From Rhodoferax ferrireducens T118 (GTDB lineage: Bacteria > Pseudomonadota > Gammaproteobacteria > Burkholderiales > Burkholderiaceae_C), in the NCBI RefSeq assembly GCF_000013605.1, contig NC_007908.1:1922001-1986000 (forward strand): a stretch of 64,000 nucleotides of DNA. The letters are read 5' to 3'. Each line of letters begins with the position of its first letter. Position 1 is the first letter of the stretch. Made by a program: the position numbers and the translations under genes. Below the pieces are notes generated by a model. That model was not told the origin of the DNA. It searched no databases and saw only the letters and a program-made list of their open reading frames with translations. This document shows positions 20,849 to 29,897 of the stretch, piece by piece.

Positions 20849-21540
20849 CCAAGGTTACTCCAGTGAAAAAAAATATTCTTGCATCGGCCCTGTTGATCGC
20901 GCTGCCTTTGACCCTGCTGGCGCAAACGCCAGCCAAGGCGGTCCACAAGGCCAAGCGCTTGGCCCCGAGCCAGGTAGAAATCAAATCCAAGGCGGTTCAA
21001 ATGGCCGCTGGTATCCGAGCCGCGGAAGCTGCCTTGAGCCCCGCCGAGCTGGCCATTGCAGCATTGATCTACCAAGGCAGCATGCCTTGTGAGCTGGGCG
21101 CTTCTGTCACCGTGACGGCCGACCCCAAAGCACCGGGTTATTTCGATCTGCAGATCAAGAACCTCAAATACCGCATGACGCCGGTCGTCACGAGCACTGG
21201 CGCCATCCGGTTGGAAGACCAGCAAGCCGGTGCCGTGTGGTTGCAGTTGTCCAACAAGTCCATGCTGATGAATCAAAAGCTCGGGCAAAGGCTGGCCGAT
21301 GTCTGCATGAATCCTGAGCAGGTGATCGTGGCCGAGCGTCTGATCAAGAGTCCGGCCCCCAGCCTGCTTGATAAACCGATTGTTGTTGCCTCAGATCCAA
21401 AGCCGCCTGTCGCCGCGCCAAGTGTGGCCCCCAGCCTGCCTGATGCACCGATCGTTGTTGCCTCAGATCCAAAGCCGCCTGTCGCCGGGCCAGATCCGGT
21501 CCCTCAGCCTGCTCTATGCGCCGCTCCCAGTTACTGCTAA
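20839..21540 (+). CDS. Exported protein with 24-aa C-terminal repeat
   Basis: I do not recognise a named family. The 233-aa product (225 aa if the GTG at 20863 is used, which has AAGG 8 bases upstream) has a basic start and hydrophobic core (NILASALLIALPLTLLAQ), hence a likely signal peptide. A compact domain with a single central Cys (SMPCELGASVTV) follows. The C-terminal tail repeats APSLxDxPIVVASDPKPPVA twice. At DNA level the repeat has a 72-base period beginning at 21361 and 21433 and is nearly identical. It overlaps the lyase gene by 10 bases and precedes acnB by 67, so it is likely co-transcribed with them and acts in the periplasm. Confidence 0.75.
   Translation: MPLTKVTPVKKNILASALLIALPLTLLAQTPAKAVHKAKRLAPSQVEIKSKAVQMAAGIRAAEAALSPAELAIAALIYQGSMPCELGASVTVTADPKAPGYFDLQIKNLKYRMTPVVTSTGAIRLEDQQAGAVWLQLSNKSMLMNQKLGQRLADVCMNPEQVIVAERLIKSPAPSLLDKPIVVASDPKPPVAAPSVAPSLPDAPIVVASDPKPPVAGPDPVPQPALCAAPSYC
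21361..21492 (+). repeat. In-frame 72-bp tandem repeat
   Basis: Two near-identical units start at 21361 and 21433 and share AGCCTGC and the long stretch coding VVASDPKPPVA. The period is 24 codons, so copy number can change without a frameshift. Confidence 0.8.
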
Positions 21541-21607
21541 ATAGATAGCGGGCAACGCAAGCCCGACAAGGGCTGGAGACATTTTTTTCATAAATAAGGA
21601 GTAAATC

Positions 21608-24205
21608 ATGTTGAAAAACTACCGTGCCCACGTGGCCGAACGCGCCGCCCTCGGCATTCCCCCTTTGCCCTTGTCGGCCCAGCAGACCGCCGAACTCATC
21701 GAGCTGCTCAAAAATCCGCCCAAGGGTGAAGAAGCCACTCTGCTGGACCTGATCACGCACCGCGTGCCCGCCGGTGTTGACGACGCGGCCAAGGTCAAGG
21801 CCTCTTATTTGGCCGCCGTGGCGCATGGCACTGAAAAATGCCCGCTGATCTCGCCTGAAAAAGCTACCGAGCTGCTGGGCACCATGCTGGGCGGCTACAA
21901 CATTAGCCCGCTGATCGATTTGCTGGATCAGCCGGCGGTGGCCCAGGTGGCGGCCAATGGGCTGAAAAAGACCTTGCTGATGTTCGACCAGTTCCATGAT
22001 GTGCAGGAAAAAGCCGACAAAGGCAACGCACAAGCCAAAGCCGTGTTGCAAAGCTGGGCTGATGCCGAATGGTTCACCTCGCGCCCGGAAGTGCCGCAGT
22101 CGATCAAGCTCACTGTCTTCAAGGTGGCCGGCGAAATCAACACCGATGACCTGTCGCCGGCACCCGATGCCTTCAGCCGCCCGGACATTCCCTTGCACGC
22201 TTTGGCGATGCACAAAAATGCCCGCCCCGGCATCGTTCCCGAAGAAGACGGCAAGCGCGGCCCGGTCAAGTTTTTTGATGAACTCAAGGCCAAGGGCAAC
22301 CTGGTGGCCTATGTGGGTGATGTGGTGGGCACGGGCTCCAGCCGCAAATCAGCCACCAATTCGGTGCTCTGGTTCACTGGCGAGGACATTCCGTTCGTGC
22401 CGAACAAGCGTTTCGGTGGTGTCTGTCTGGGCGGCAAGATCGCCCCGATTTTCTACAACACCATGGAAGACTCGGGCGCGTTGCCGATCGAGCTCGATGT
22501 GAGCCAGATGGCCATGGGCGACGTCATCGAGCTGCGCCCTTATGACGGTAAAGCCTTGAAAGACGGCAAGGTCGTGGCCGAGTTCAAACTCAAGAGCGAC
22601 GTCTTGTTTGACGAGGTGCGCGCTGGTGGCCGCATTCCCTTGATCATCGGCCGCGGCCTGACCACCAAGGCGCGCGAAGCGCTGGGCTTGCCCGTGAGCA
22701 CCTTGTTCCGCCTGCCGCAAAACCCGGCGGATACCGGCAAGGGTTTCAGCCTGGCGCAAAAAATTGTCGGCCGTGCCTGCGGTCTGCCAGAAGGTCAAGG
22801 CGTGCGTCCCGGCACTTACTGTGAGCCGAAAATGACCAGCGTGGGTTCGCAGGACACCACCGGTCCGATGACGCGCGACGAGTTGAAAGACCTGGCCTGC
22901 CTGGGCTTCAGTGCTGATCTGGTGATGCAGTCTTTCTGCCACACCGCGGCCTACCCGAAGCCGGTGGACGTGAAAATGCACCACGAACTGCCCGCCTTCA
23001 TGAACAACCGCGGTGGCATTGCGCTGCGCCCAGGCGACGGCATCATTCACTCGTGGCTCAACCGCATGTTGTTGCCTGATACCGTGGGCACCGGCGGCGA
23101 CAGCCACACCCGTTTCCCGATCGGCATCAGCTTCCCCGCCGGCTCCGGCCTGGTGGCGTTTGGCGCCGCCACCGGCGTCATGCCGCTGGACATGCCAGAG
23201 AGCGTGCTGGTGCGCTTCAAGGGCAAGATGCAGCCGGGCGTCACGCTGCGTGATCTGGTCAATGCCATTCCGCTCTATGCCATCAAGGCTGGGCTGTTGA
23301 CGGTGGCCAAGCAGGGCAAGAAGAACGTATTCTCGGGCCGTATTCTGGAAATCGAAGGCCTGCCGGATCTCAAGGTGGAGCAGGCCTTTGAGCTTAGCGA
23401 CGCTTCCGCCGAACGTAGCGCCGGTGGTTGCACTGTCAAGCTGAACAAAGAGCCCATCATTGAGTACATCAACAGCAATATCACGTTGCTCAAATGGATG
23501 ATTGCGACCGGCTACCAAGATGCGCGCACCATCAACCGCCGCATCAAAGCCATGCAAGCCTGGCTCGCCAACCCGCAGTTGCTGGAGCGTGATGCTGATG
23601 CCGAGTACGCTGCCGTGATCGAGATCGATCTGGCCGACATTCATGAGCCCATCGTGGCTTGCCCGAACGACCCCGATGATGTGAAGACACTGTCTGAAGT
23701 TGCCGGCGCCAAGATCGAAGAAGTCTTCATCGGCTCGTGCATGACCAATATCGGTCACTTCCGCGCAGCCAGCAAGCTGCTGGAAAACAAGCGTGATATC
23801 CCGGTCAAATTGTGGGTCGCGCCGCCGACCAAGATGGATGCCAAGCAGTTGAGCGAAGAAGGCCATTACGGCGTGCTCGGCTCGGCCGGTGCGCGCATGG
23901 AAATGCCGGGCTGCAGTCTGTGCATGGGCAACCAGGCACAGGTCAAGGAAGGCGCTGTGGTGTTCTCCACGTCAACGCGCAACTTTCCGAACCGCTTGGG
24001 CAAGAACAGCAACGTCTACCTGGGCAGCGCGGAACTGGCGGCCATTTGTGCCAAGCTGGGGCGCATTCCGACCAAAGCCGAGTACATGGCCGACATGGGC
24101 GTGCTGACCGCAGCCAGCGACAAGGTTTACCAGTACCTGAACTTCGACAAGGTGCAAGACTACACCGACGCCGCAGCCTCCGTGGCAGAAAGTGTTGCCG
24201 CTTAA
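21608..24205 (+). CDS. acnB: Aconitate hydratase B
   Basis: AcnB isomerises citrate to isocitrate and in this family can also act on 2-methylisocitrate. The 865-aa protein has the HEAT-like N-terminal domain ([22 protein letters not shown]), then the swivel domain, then the catalytic core, the AcnB order. Cluster cysteines are in [16 protein letters not shown] and [34 protein letters not shown] and [12 protein letters not shown] are active-site segments. It completes the plus-strand run begun by mdh. Confidence 0.98.
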   Translation: MLKNYRAHVAERAALGIPPLPLSAQQTAELIELLKNPPKGEEATLLDLITHRVPAGVDDAAKVKASYLAAVAHGTEKCPLISPEKATELLGTMLGGYNISPLIDLLDQPAVAQVAANGLKKTLLMFDQFHDVQEKADKGNAQAKAVLQSWADAEWFTSRPEVPQSIKLTVFKVAGEINTDDLSPAPDAFSRPDIPLHALAMHKNARPGIVPEEDGKRGPVKFFDELKAKGNLVAYVGDVVGTGSSRKSATNSVLWFTGEDIPFVPNKRFGGVCLGGKIAPIFYNTMEDSGALPIELDVSQMAMGDVIELRPYDGKALKDGKVVAEFKLKSDVLFDEVRAGGRIPLIIGRGLTTKAREALGLPVSTLFRLPQNPADTGKGFSLAQKIVGRACGLPEGQGVRPGTYCEPKMTSVGSQDTTGPMTRDELKDLACLGFSADLVMQSFCHTAAYPKPVDVKMHHELPAFMNNRGGIALRPGDGIIHSWLNRMLLPDTVGTGGDSHTRFPIGISFPAGSGLVAFGAATGVMPLDMPESVLVRFKGKMQPGVTLRDLVNAIPLYAIKAGLLTVAKQGKKNVFSGRILEIEGLPDLKVEQAFELSDASAERSAGGCTVKLNKEPIIEYINSNITLLKWMIATGYQDARTINRRIKAMQAWLANPQLLERDADAEYAAVIEIDLADIHEPIVACPNDPDDVKTLSEVAGAKIEEVFIGSCMTNIGHFRAASKLLENKRDIPVKLWVAPPTKMDAKQLSEEGHYGVLGSAGARMEMPGCSLCMGNQAQVKEGAVVFSTSTRNFPNRLGKNSNVYLGSAELAAICAKLGRIPTKAEYMADMGVLTAASDKVYQYLNFDKVQDYTDAAASVAESVAA

Positions 24206-24217
24206 ATCAACGGGTGG

Positions 24218-24265
24218 GGCGCTGCCAGGGTGCAGCGCCGGGCGTGATCAGTTATGAACGCCCGG
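24218..24265. terminator. Two overlapping hairpins between convergent genes
   Basis: GGCGCTGC/GCAGCGCC (24218-24225 with 24232-24239, 6-base loop) overlaps CCGGGCG/CGCCCGG (24238-24244 with 24259-24265, 14-base loop). They lie between the acnB and rcnB-like stops, where a bidirectional transcript end is expected. Neither has a T tract, so this is a weak terminator call. Confidence 0.4.
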
Positions 24266-24278
24266 AGCTGCCGCGGCG

Positions 24279-24740
24279 TCAATTACTCAGGATGATGTGC
24301 GCGATCAGGCCTGTGGCAATGGCAACCAACACATAGTCCGGCACCACCTGCACCCACTGCTGGCCGTACGGAGGCGGGCTCAGGTGGTATGAGCGGTAGT
24401 CCGTCACCACGTACTGGTGGTTGCGGTATTCGCGCGGAATGTAGCCGCCGCGCCTGAAGTCCGGGCCGCGTGCGCTGTAGTAACCGTTGCGGTCGTTTCG
24501 ACGCACCTCGCCCTGGTCGAATCGGCGATCATCCTGCCTGTAGTAACGCTGTTCCGTACGGCGTTCATCATGGCGGCTGTAACGCCTCTGGTCACGCTGG
24601 CCGGCATGACGGGGGTCGGTCTCTTGAATCCGCACAGGCTCCTCACGCATACCGTGCCGGCCATTACCCTGTGCTGACGCGATTGCGCTAAACCCGAGGC
24701 TGGCGGCGGCAATGGCAAAAACAATGGCAGTGGATTTCAT
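24279..24740 (-). CDS. RcnB-like exported protein
   Basis: A 153-aa product with a signal peptide (AIVFAIAAASLGFSAIASAQ) and an extremely Arg/Asp/Gln/Tyr-rich middle. Its C-terminal domain, YRNHQYVVTDYRSYHLSPPP then GQQWVQVVPDYVLVAIATGLI, matches the pattern of RcnB-type periplasmic proteins. RcnB affects nickel/cobalt homeostasis in E. coli, but most relatives are uncharacterised, so metal handling is only a suggestion. It is a single gene convergent with acnB. Confidence 0.7.
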   Translation of the reverse strand: MKSTAIVFAIAAASLGFSAIASAQGNGRHGMREEPVRIQETDPRHAGQRDQRRYSRHDERRTEQRYYRQDDRRFDQGEVRRNDRNGYYSARGPDFRRGGYIPREYRNHQYVVTDYRSYHLSPPPYGQQWVQVVPDYVLVAIATGLIAHIILSN

Positions 24741-24901
24741 GCTCTATCTCCAGATCGTGAGTGAGCTTCCATGGTGCGCCTCCTTTGTGTCCTATGTGTC
24801 AATGGACGCGGGTTATTGTGCAACGAAAGGTAGCAAGGGGTGCCAGAGCCCGAGGTATTTCCGGGCTACGAGGCGCCTAGTGTCGCCGGACTGACGTCGC
24901 C
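24741..24901. other. Intergenic, no gene seen
   Basis: This holds the presumed promoter of the rcnB-like gene on the minus strand. No convincing short ORF, repeat or hairpin was seen. Confidence 0.3.
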
Positions 24902-25186
24902 TCAGATGCGGGCGGAACTCTCGTGCCGGTTCGCGGCGGCGAATAGATCGTCGGCAAAACGCGGGTCGCTGTCGATCTGCTCGACCGCAAAGGCGCGCAG
25001 TTCTTCTGCCTCCTCAAATGCAGTCTTGGCGGTCTGTGGCTGCCCCACGCTGATGAGCGATCCGGCGGCTGCCCACAGGGCCAGCGCCAGTCGATGGCCC
25101 GCAACGACCAGTCCGTGAAAGGCATCGCCCACGTTTGAGGGTTGCGCTGGTGCGAGGTTCAGAGAGTGCAGTGTTGAGGTTGTCAT
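24902..25186 (-). CDS. Small hypothetical protein
   Basis: A 94-aa product, not recognised. One amphipathic to hydrophobic stretch (GLVVAGHRLALALWAAAGSLI) is followed by a helical, acidic tail (TAKTAFEEAEELRAFAVEQIDSDP, shown only in part) with several Phe/Asp-Asp pairs. The ATG at 25186 has GAGG 7 bases upstream, which decides the start over an upstream in-frame codon. It may be a small phasin-like or stress protein, but nothing proves this. Confidence 0.6.
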   Translation of the reverse strand: MTTSTLHSLNLAPAQPSNVGDAFHGLVVAGHRLALALWAAAGSLISVGQPQTAKTAFEEAEELRAFAVEQIDSDPRFADDLFAAANRHESSARI

Positions 25187-25285
25187 GGTAAATCCTCTGG
25201 ATAAACGATTAATGCTGCACTGCAGTATAGGGTAAACCCTAGGTTTTGACCGGTGGTAGGGATATTGAAAGTTTCGGCGCAACCA

Positions 25286-25477
25286 TTACGAACGCGGTTC
25301 AGTCCACAGCACGCCACCGGTGGCCCAGTTTTCGCGCTTGACGTCAGTGATCAAAATATCGACCGAGTCGGGGCTCCCGCCCAGCACTTCAACGGTGACG
25401 CGGGTGATTTCTGCCACCAGCTTTTTCTTCTGTTCGATGGTGCGACCTTCCATCATTTCGATGTGGTAAGTAGGCAT
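25286..25477 (-). CDS. 4-oxalocrotonate tautomerase family protein
   Basis: A 63-aa protein, the usual size for these hexameric enzymes. After removal of Met the N-terminus is Pro (MPTYHIEMMEGRT), the catalytic base of the family. KKKLVAEITRVTVEVLGG and ITDVKRENWATGGV complete the beta-alpha-beta unit. The physiological substrate is unknown. Start supported by AAGGA 5 bases upstream. The start is well inside a longer open frame that is only a shadow of the neighbouring transporter gene. Confidence 0.85.
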   Translation of the reverse strand: MPTYHIEMMEGRTIEQKKKLVAEITRVTVEVLGGSPDSVDILITDVKRENWATGGVLWTEPRS

Positions 25478-25514
25478 GTTTTTCCTTGGTTTAAGTTGTA
25501 GAGAAAGGCCAGCG

Positions 25515-25937
25515 TCACTTCGCCCGGACCCCTTGCACCAGTGCGCCCAGCGCAATGCCGGCCAGCGCCCACAGCAGGCTCCAGTTGCCTGCGCCCAGGC
25601 CCGCAATGGCCGGTCCCGGGCACACGCCGCACAGGCCCCAGCCGACGCCGAACAGAGCCGCGCCCACCAGGGTGTCGCGGTTCCAGACGCTGGGATGCAC
25701 ATGGAAGTGCTCGTCCAACAGGGGCCGCTCCAGCAGGCGGGGCGCCAGCTGGTAGGCCAGCAGCACCACCAGCACGGCGCCGCCCATCACCAGCATCAAG
25801 CCGAAGTCTTGAAAGCGCAGAAAGCTCAGCACCACCTCGGGCCGGATCATGGTGGACAGTGACAGGCCAAAGCCAAACAGGGCACCCGCCGCCAGTGTGG
25901 CGAGCGACTTGAGGAGGGTCTTGTTGGCGGCGTTCAT
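25515..25937 (-). CDS. YeeE/YedE-type transporter, C-terminal half (DUF6691-like)
   Basis: A 140-aa integral membrane protein with about four helices. It carries the conserved GFGLSLSTMIRPEVVLSFL and GVGWGLCGVCPGPAI motifs, the Cys-containing signature of the YeeE/YedE sulfur-compound transporters. Here the transporter is split in two genes; this half overlaps its partner by 4 bases (ATGA). Likely cargo is thiosulfate or another small sulfur species, by family analogy only. Confidence 0.85.
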   Translation of the reverse strand: MNAANKTLLKSLATLAAGALFGFGLSLSTMIRPEVVLSFLRFQDFGLMLVMGGAVLVVLLAYQLAPRLLERPLLDEHFHVHPSVWNRDTLVGAALFGVGWGLCGVCPGPAIAGLGAGNWSLLWALAGIALGALVQGVRAK

Positions 25938-26407
25938 GCGAGCCACCTTGCAGCCATGTTGGCCGTCAGGAATGCGGTCGCCATAAAGGTCAGCACCGCC
26001 AGGAGCGAAGGCCATTGCAGCGAGCCCAGCCCGCAGATGCCGTGACCTGACGTGCAACCGTTGCCCAGGCGAGCGCCGTAACCGACAAAAAATCCGCCCA
26101 CCAGCAACTGCCATGCCGGCACCGCCGTGGCTTCGCGCACACCGCCGGCAAAGCCCAGCCACCACACCAGTGCACCCAGGATCAGACCCAGCGCATAGGC
26201 CAGCCGCCAGCCACGCGAATCGACAAAGCGCCCCTGCTGAAAAAACGGCCGCTGCACCAGATACGACCAGCTGCTGGAGAACACCGTGCTCATGCCGCCG
26301 ATGCGGCCGGTCAACACGAACAGCAGCGCCGCACCCGAGCCAATGATGAGACCGCCCAACAGATAGTGCTGCCAGCCGAGGGGGAATAGAGAAAGTGAAA
26401 GGTTCAT
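25934..26407 (-). CDS. YeeE/YedE-type transporter, N-terminal half
   Basis: A 157-aa inner-membrane protein with about four to five helices. It has LLGGLIIGSGAALLFVLTGRIGG near the start (shown in part here) and GYGARLGNGCTSGHGICGL near the C-terminus. The Gly-Cys-Thr-Ser-Gly-His-Gly signature and the gene pair with the downstream half identify a split YeeE/YedE system. Confidence 0.85.
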   Translation of the reverse strand: MNLSLSLFPLGWQHYLLGGLIIGSGAALLFVLTGRIGGMSTVFSSSWSYLVQRPFFQQGRFVDSRGWRLAYALGLILGALVWWLGFAGGVREATAVPAWQLLVGGFFVGYGARLGNGCTSGHGICGLGSLQWPSLLAVLTFMATAFLTANMAARWLA

Positions 26408-26431
26408 GGGGGAGGATTATCCGTGGGTGGA

Positions 26432-27055
26432 TTACTTGGGATCTGACTCCGATTCGCGGGTCCACACAAGCAGAAGGTTATTGGCCGGCATGGCATGCCG
26501 GGCAGTCAGTTGCAGGCCGGCGCGGGTGGCTTCTTGCGCGACCTCTTCACGCCGGCGAATGCCCCAGTCGGGATTTTGCGCGCGCAGGCTCTGGTCAAAC
26601 GCCAGGTTGCCCGCGGCGGTCGGCACCTCGTCTTCCAGATACGGCCCGTAGGTGACGAGCAGGCCGCCCGGCGCCAGATGCCAGGCACTGCCGCGCATCA
26701 ACGCGGCGCAGCTCGCCCACGGCGAGATGTGCAGCATGTTGGCGCAGAAGATCAGGTCAAACTGGGCGTCCTCTGCCAGCCAGCGCGGCGCCATCACGTC
26801 CACCAGCAAGGGCGTGCGCACCTGGGTCAAGCCCTGCTGGGCCACGCGCTGGGCGATGACGCTCAAAGCGCCGGGCTGGGCGTCGGTGGGCTGCCAGGTC
26901 CAACGCGGCAGGTGGGCGGCAAACCAGATGACATGCTGGCCGGTGCCCGAGGCAATCTCCAACGCGCTGCCGCGTTCGGGCAACATCTGGCGAAGCACTT
27001 CAAGTATGGGCTGCTTGTTGCGCTCGGCCGCGGGGCTGAAGTCGGCTTGTGACAT
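26432..27055 (-). CDS. DUF938-type SAM-dependent methyltransferase
   Basis: A 207-aa protein with a class I methyltransferase fold. The SAM motif ALEIASGTGQHVIWFA lies near residue 32, WQPTDAQPGAL is the acidic loop, and FDLIFCANMLHISPW is motif IV. N-terminal FSPAAERNKQPILEVLR is typical of the DUF938 group, whose substrate is unknown. MSQADF at 27055 is taken as the start rather than an extension 21 codons upstream that lies in repeat-like DNA. Confidence 0.8.
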   Translation of the reverse strand: MSQADFSPAAERNKQPILEVLRQMLPERGSALEIASGTGQHVIWFAAHLPRWTWQPTDAQPGALSVIAQRVAQQGLTQVRTPLLVDVMAPRWLAEDAQFDLIFCANMLHISPWASCAALMRGSAWHLAPGGLLVTYGPYLEDEVPTAAGNLAFDQSLRAQNPDWGIRRREEVAQEATRAGLQLTARHAMPANNLLLVWTRESESDPK

Positions 27056-27086
27056 GGTGTAAGTGTAGAGATCAGAGTTTTTAACA

Positions 27087-27143
27087 AAAATTGGCTGTAG
27101 CCCTCGTGTAATAAGCACATTAAGCTATATAAACTGTAGCATA
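27087..27143 (+). repeat. 57-bp interspersed repeat, intergenic copy
   Basis: AAAATTGGCTGTAGCCCTCG, then GTGTAATAAGCACATTAAG, then GCTATATAAACTGTAGC. It matches the other copies in order of blocks, with the terminal GCTATA...TGTAGC inverted repeat. It lies between the divergent methyltransferase and old-yellow-enzyme genes and may carry or displace promoter sequence. Confidence 0.7.
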
Positions 27144-27231
27144 CCCCGTTCGATGCTGAATGCCCGGTGCAAGCAGTCTGCGGAAAACCCGCCTACCATG
27201 ATGCCATCCCCAACTCAATGAAAGAAGAAAA

Positions 27232-28320
27232 ATGACTGACCATCATCTGTTTGAAACGTTCCATCTGGGCAAGCTCACCCTGAGTAATCGTCTGGTGATG
27301 AACCCGATGACCCGTTGCCGTGCCGACGCCGCTGGCGTGCCCAACCCGTTGATGGCCGAGTACTACGCCCAGCGCGCCAGCGCCGGCTTGATCATTACCG
27401 AGGGCATCGCCCCCTGCGCCAACGGCAAAGGTTACGCCCGCATACCGGGCTTGTGGAGCAGCGCGCAAGTGCAGGCCTGGAAGGCCGTGACCAGCGCCGT
27501 GCACGCCGCCCAGGGCGTGATCTTTGCCCAGCTCATGCACTCCGGGCGCGTCAGCCACCCGGCCAACATGGCCGCCGGCGCCAAAATTGTGGCGCCCAGC
27601 GCCATTGCCCTGGCGGGCCAGATGTACACCGACGCGCTGGGCCTGCAAGACTACCCGGTGCCGCAAGCCATGACGGAGGCCGACATTGCCCAGGCCAAAG
27701 CCGAGATCGTGCAAGCCGCCAGGAACGCCATTGCCGCCGGGTTTGACGGCGTCGAACTGCACGGTGCCAACGGCTACCTGCTGGAGCAATTCCTCAGCCC
27801 CGACACCAACCAGCGCACCGACGCCTGGGGCGGCAGCGTGGAAAAACGCATGCGCTTTGTGCTGGAAGTGGCGCGTGAGACGGCGGCGGCCATCGGTGGC
27901 GACAAGCTGGGCATTCGCCTCTCGCCCTATGGCACCAACGCGGGCATGGGCGCCTACCCCGAGGTGGAAGAAACCTATTTGAAACTGTTGCCCCTGCTGG
28001 CCGACGCCGGCCTGGTCTACGTCCACATTGCGGACCATTCCGCCATGGGCGCGCCGCCGGTGCCGCTGGCCTTCAAGCAGGCCCTGCGCAAAGCCTGGCC
28101 GCGCACCTTCTTCATCGGCGGCAGTTTCGAGCAGGCTTCGGGCCAGCAGGCCGTGCACGATGGCTTGGTGGACCTGGTTGGCATGGGTCGCGCCTTTCTG
28201 GCCAACCCGGATCTGGTGGCGCGTTTCAAGAAGGGTCTGCCACTTAATGCGCCCGATGCCGACACCTTCTTCACACCGGGTGCCAAAGGCTACACCGACT
28301 ATCCGGTGGCTGCGGTCTGA
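27232..28320 (+). CDS. Old yellow enzyme family alkene reductase (NADH:flavin oxidoreductase)
   Basis: A 362-aa FMN barrel enzyme related to NemA/OYE. Seen are LSNRLVMNPMTRCRAD, FAQLMHSGRVSHPAN (His of the FMN/substrate site), GFDGVELHGANGYLLEQFL, SPDTNQRTDAWGGS and GMGRAFLANPDLVARF. Such enzymes reduce activated C=C bonds and nitro compounds with NAD(P)H. The native substrate is not inferable. The gene stands alone, with a repeat in its upstream region. Confidence 0.92.
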   Translation: MTDHHLFETFHLGKLTLSNRLVMNPMTRCRADAAGVPNPLMAEYYAQRASAGLIITEGIAPCANGKGYARIPGLWSSAQVQAWKAVTSAVHAAQGVIFAQLMHSGRVSHPANMAAGAKIVAPSAIALAGQMYTDALGLQDYPVPQAMTEADIAQAKAEIVQAARNAIAAGFDGVELHGANGYLLEQFLSPDTNQRTDAWGGSVEKRMRFVLEVARETAAAIGGDKLGIRLSPYGTNAGMGAYPEVEETYLKLLPLLADAGLVYVHIADHSAMGAPPVPLAFKQALRKAWPRTFFIGGSFEQASGQQAVHDGLVDLVGMGRAFLANPDLVARFKKGLPLNAPDADTFFTPGAKGYTDYPVAAV

Positions 28321-28450
28321 GAAAGCCCGTGAGCGCCATGGCAGGCGAGTTACGTTTGGCTACGTTCTTCACGTGCATGCTGTAGACGGTTCGCAGGGAA
28401 CTGCGTTTAATAGGCACAAGGGCAATTCGTGCCCCGTTAAGGAGAAATCT

Positions 28451-28870
28451 ATGAAGACAGCCATCATGCTCAACCGTTCCGTCTTTCTGGCGGGTGCCAC
28501 GGCAACATTGGCTATTGCCGCCCTGGTTTTTGCCGACTCTGCCCACGCCAGAGACAACGTGTTCTGGTCCGTGGGCGTGGGCGCGCCTGGCGTGGCGCTG
28601 AATGTGGGCAATGCAAGTCCGGTGTATATGCAGGCTGCGCCTGTCTATTTTGAGCCAGCGCCGGTTTACTATGAGCCGCGCCCTGTTTATGTCAGGCCTG
28701 CACCGATCTACGTCCAACCGCAGGTCTACTACGGTCGCCCCCACGGCTGGAACAAGCACCATGGCCCGCAATTTGTGCAGGCAGAGGGCTACGGCGGGGG
28801 CTATGCGCCCGTTTATTACCAGCGAGAAGGCCGGGGCGACGGCCGGCATGACCGTCGACATGAAGATTGA
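28451..28870 (+). CDS. Exported Tyr/Pro-rich hypothetical protein
   Basis: A 139-aa product with a signal peptide (LAGATATLAIAALVFADSAHA). The mature part is built on short repeats of the form APVYxxPxPVYxxP (residues about 55-95) and ends in a His/Arg/Asp-rich tail (RGDGRHDRRHED). Proteins of this composition are common envelope proteins in beta-proteobacteria; no function is known. GGAG stands 6 bases before the ATG. Confidence 0.75.
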   Translation: MKTAIMLNRSVFLAGATATLAIAALVFADSAHARDNVFWSVGVGAPGVALNVGNASPVYMQAAPVYFEPAPVYYEPRPVYVRPAPIYVQPQVYYGRPHGWNKHHGPQFVQAEGYGGGYAPVYYQREGRGDGRHDRRHED

Positions 28871-29020
28871 CGCTGACGTTGATTAGCGCCATGTGAGCAT
28901 CCCGCGAGCCCTGCAGTCGCGACGTCAATACCGGGTAAGTCTCTGCTTGTCCTACACGGCGTCAACCGATGCAGGGCAACAATGAACTCTTTGAGTTCAT
29001 CTACAAAGTCGGGAAGCCCC

Positions 29021-29620
29021 ATGAAATCCAAACTCTTCACTGTTTCATTATTGGCATCAGCCTTGTTCGTCGGACTGGGGTTTTCTCCGGTCATGGCGCA
29101 GGGCACCAACACGCCTCGTATTGACCAGACGCAGCAAGCGATCAGTGCGCGCATCCAGCAAGGCCTGGCGTCCGGCCACATCACGCCCTCCGAAGCACGC
29201 GAGCTCTATCGCCGGGATCGCGACATTGAGATTCGCGAAAGCCGCTTCAAGTCGGACGGAACTGCTACTGCCCAGGAGCGCCAGCAGTTAAGGGCGGACC
29301 TGGATCGCCTGAACGCCGAAGTTGAACGCATGATCGCCAACCGCGACGTGGTCAGGCAGTCCGGCAACACCAACGGCATCGACAATCGTGAATTCAATAT
29401 CAGCCAGCGCATTGACGAGGGCGTTCGCTCTGGTCACCTCAGCCAGCGCGAAGCGCGCAGCTTGCGCAGCCGGGAGCGCGACGTTGCACGCCAAGAGGCG
29501 CGCTTCAAACGCGACGGGGTCGTTACCCCGCAGGAACGCCGTCAACTGCGCAATGCGCTTATGAAATTGCGCAACGACGTGGAGCGGATGATTCGCAAAG
29601 ACCCCCGCGGTCGGCGTTAA
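29021..29620 (+). CDS. Exported helical protein with internal duplication
   Basis: A 199-aa product with a signal peptide (LLASALFVGLGFSPVMAQ). Two homologous units follow: GHITPSEARELYRRDRDIE...NAEVERMI and GHLSQREARSLRSRERDVA...RNDVERMI, each with a central FK(S/R)DG then (T)(A/P)QER. The loop between two helices resembles an EF-hand-like turn but lacks a clear full set of ligands. Charged, periplasmic, function unknown. MKSKLF at 29021 starts the signal peptide; the frame extends 13 codons upstream. Confidence 0.75.
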   Translation: MKSKLFTVSLLASALFVGLGFSPVMAQGTNTPRIDQTQQAISARIQQGLASGHITPSEARELYRRDRDIEIRESRFKSDGTATAQERQQLRADLDRLNAEVERMIANRDVVRQSGNTNGIDNREFNISQRIDEGVRSGHLSQREARSLRSRERDVARQEARFKRDGVVTPQERRQLRNALMKLRNDVERMIRKDPRGRR

Positions 29621-29635
29621 GAACACGTCAGGCGC

Positions 29636-29896
29636 TCACAGCGCCTGAGGCTGCTGCGCCGTCAAGCCCAGCTTGGCGCTGAGTTCAGTCGCATCGGGCG
29701 CTGAGCATTGGGTGTTGTGCCAGTCGGTGAACGGCCCGCCGCCGGGCAGCACGTTGCCCGCTGCGTCATAACCAATGGCCTTGAATTTCCAGCTGCTGCC
29801 AATGCGCTTGAGATTGCCCACGTGTGATCCATCGGGCAGGTGCACGCTGTGCACATTCGCGTTGACAAAGGTGAGGGTGAGTGCGGCCACGGCCAA
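29636..29896 (-). CDS. Small hypothetical protein
   Basis: An 86-aa reading frame of unknown function starting with TTG at 29896 (a GTG at 29890 is equally possible), one base beyond the stop of the gene upstream. It contains VHLPDGSHVGNLKRIGSSWKFKAIGYDAAGN, partly shown, which looks like a compact beta-rich domain. The tight spacing supports co-expression with the 82-aa protein gene. Confidence 0.5.
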   Translation of the reverse strand: MAVAALTLTFVNANVHSVHLPDGSHVGNLKRIGSSWKFKAIGYDAAGNVLPGGGPFTDWHNTQCSAPDATELSAKLGLTAQQPQAL

Positions 29897-29897
29897 G

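Noticed and set aside
22349..23866. 505-codon frame antisense to acnB
   Set aside because: It is His/Gly/Ala-rich without domain motifs and fully opposite a well-conserved gene.
24218..24265. Strong intrinsic terminator for acnB
   Set aside because: The stems are good but no T tract follows on either strand, so it was listed only as a weak call.
27193..28158. 321-codon frame antisense to the old yellow enzyme gene
   Set aside because: Shadow of a strongly conserved enzyme; composition typical of antisense frames.
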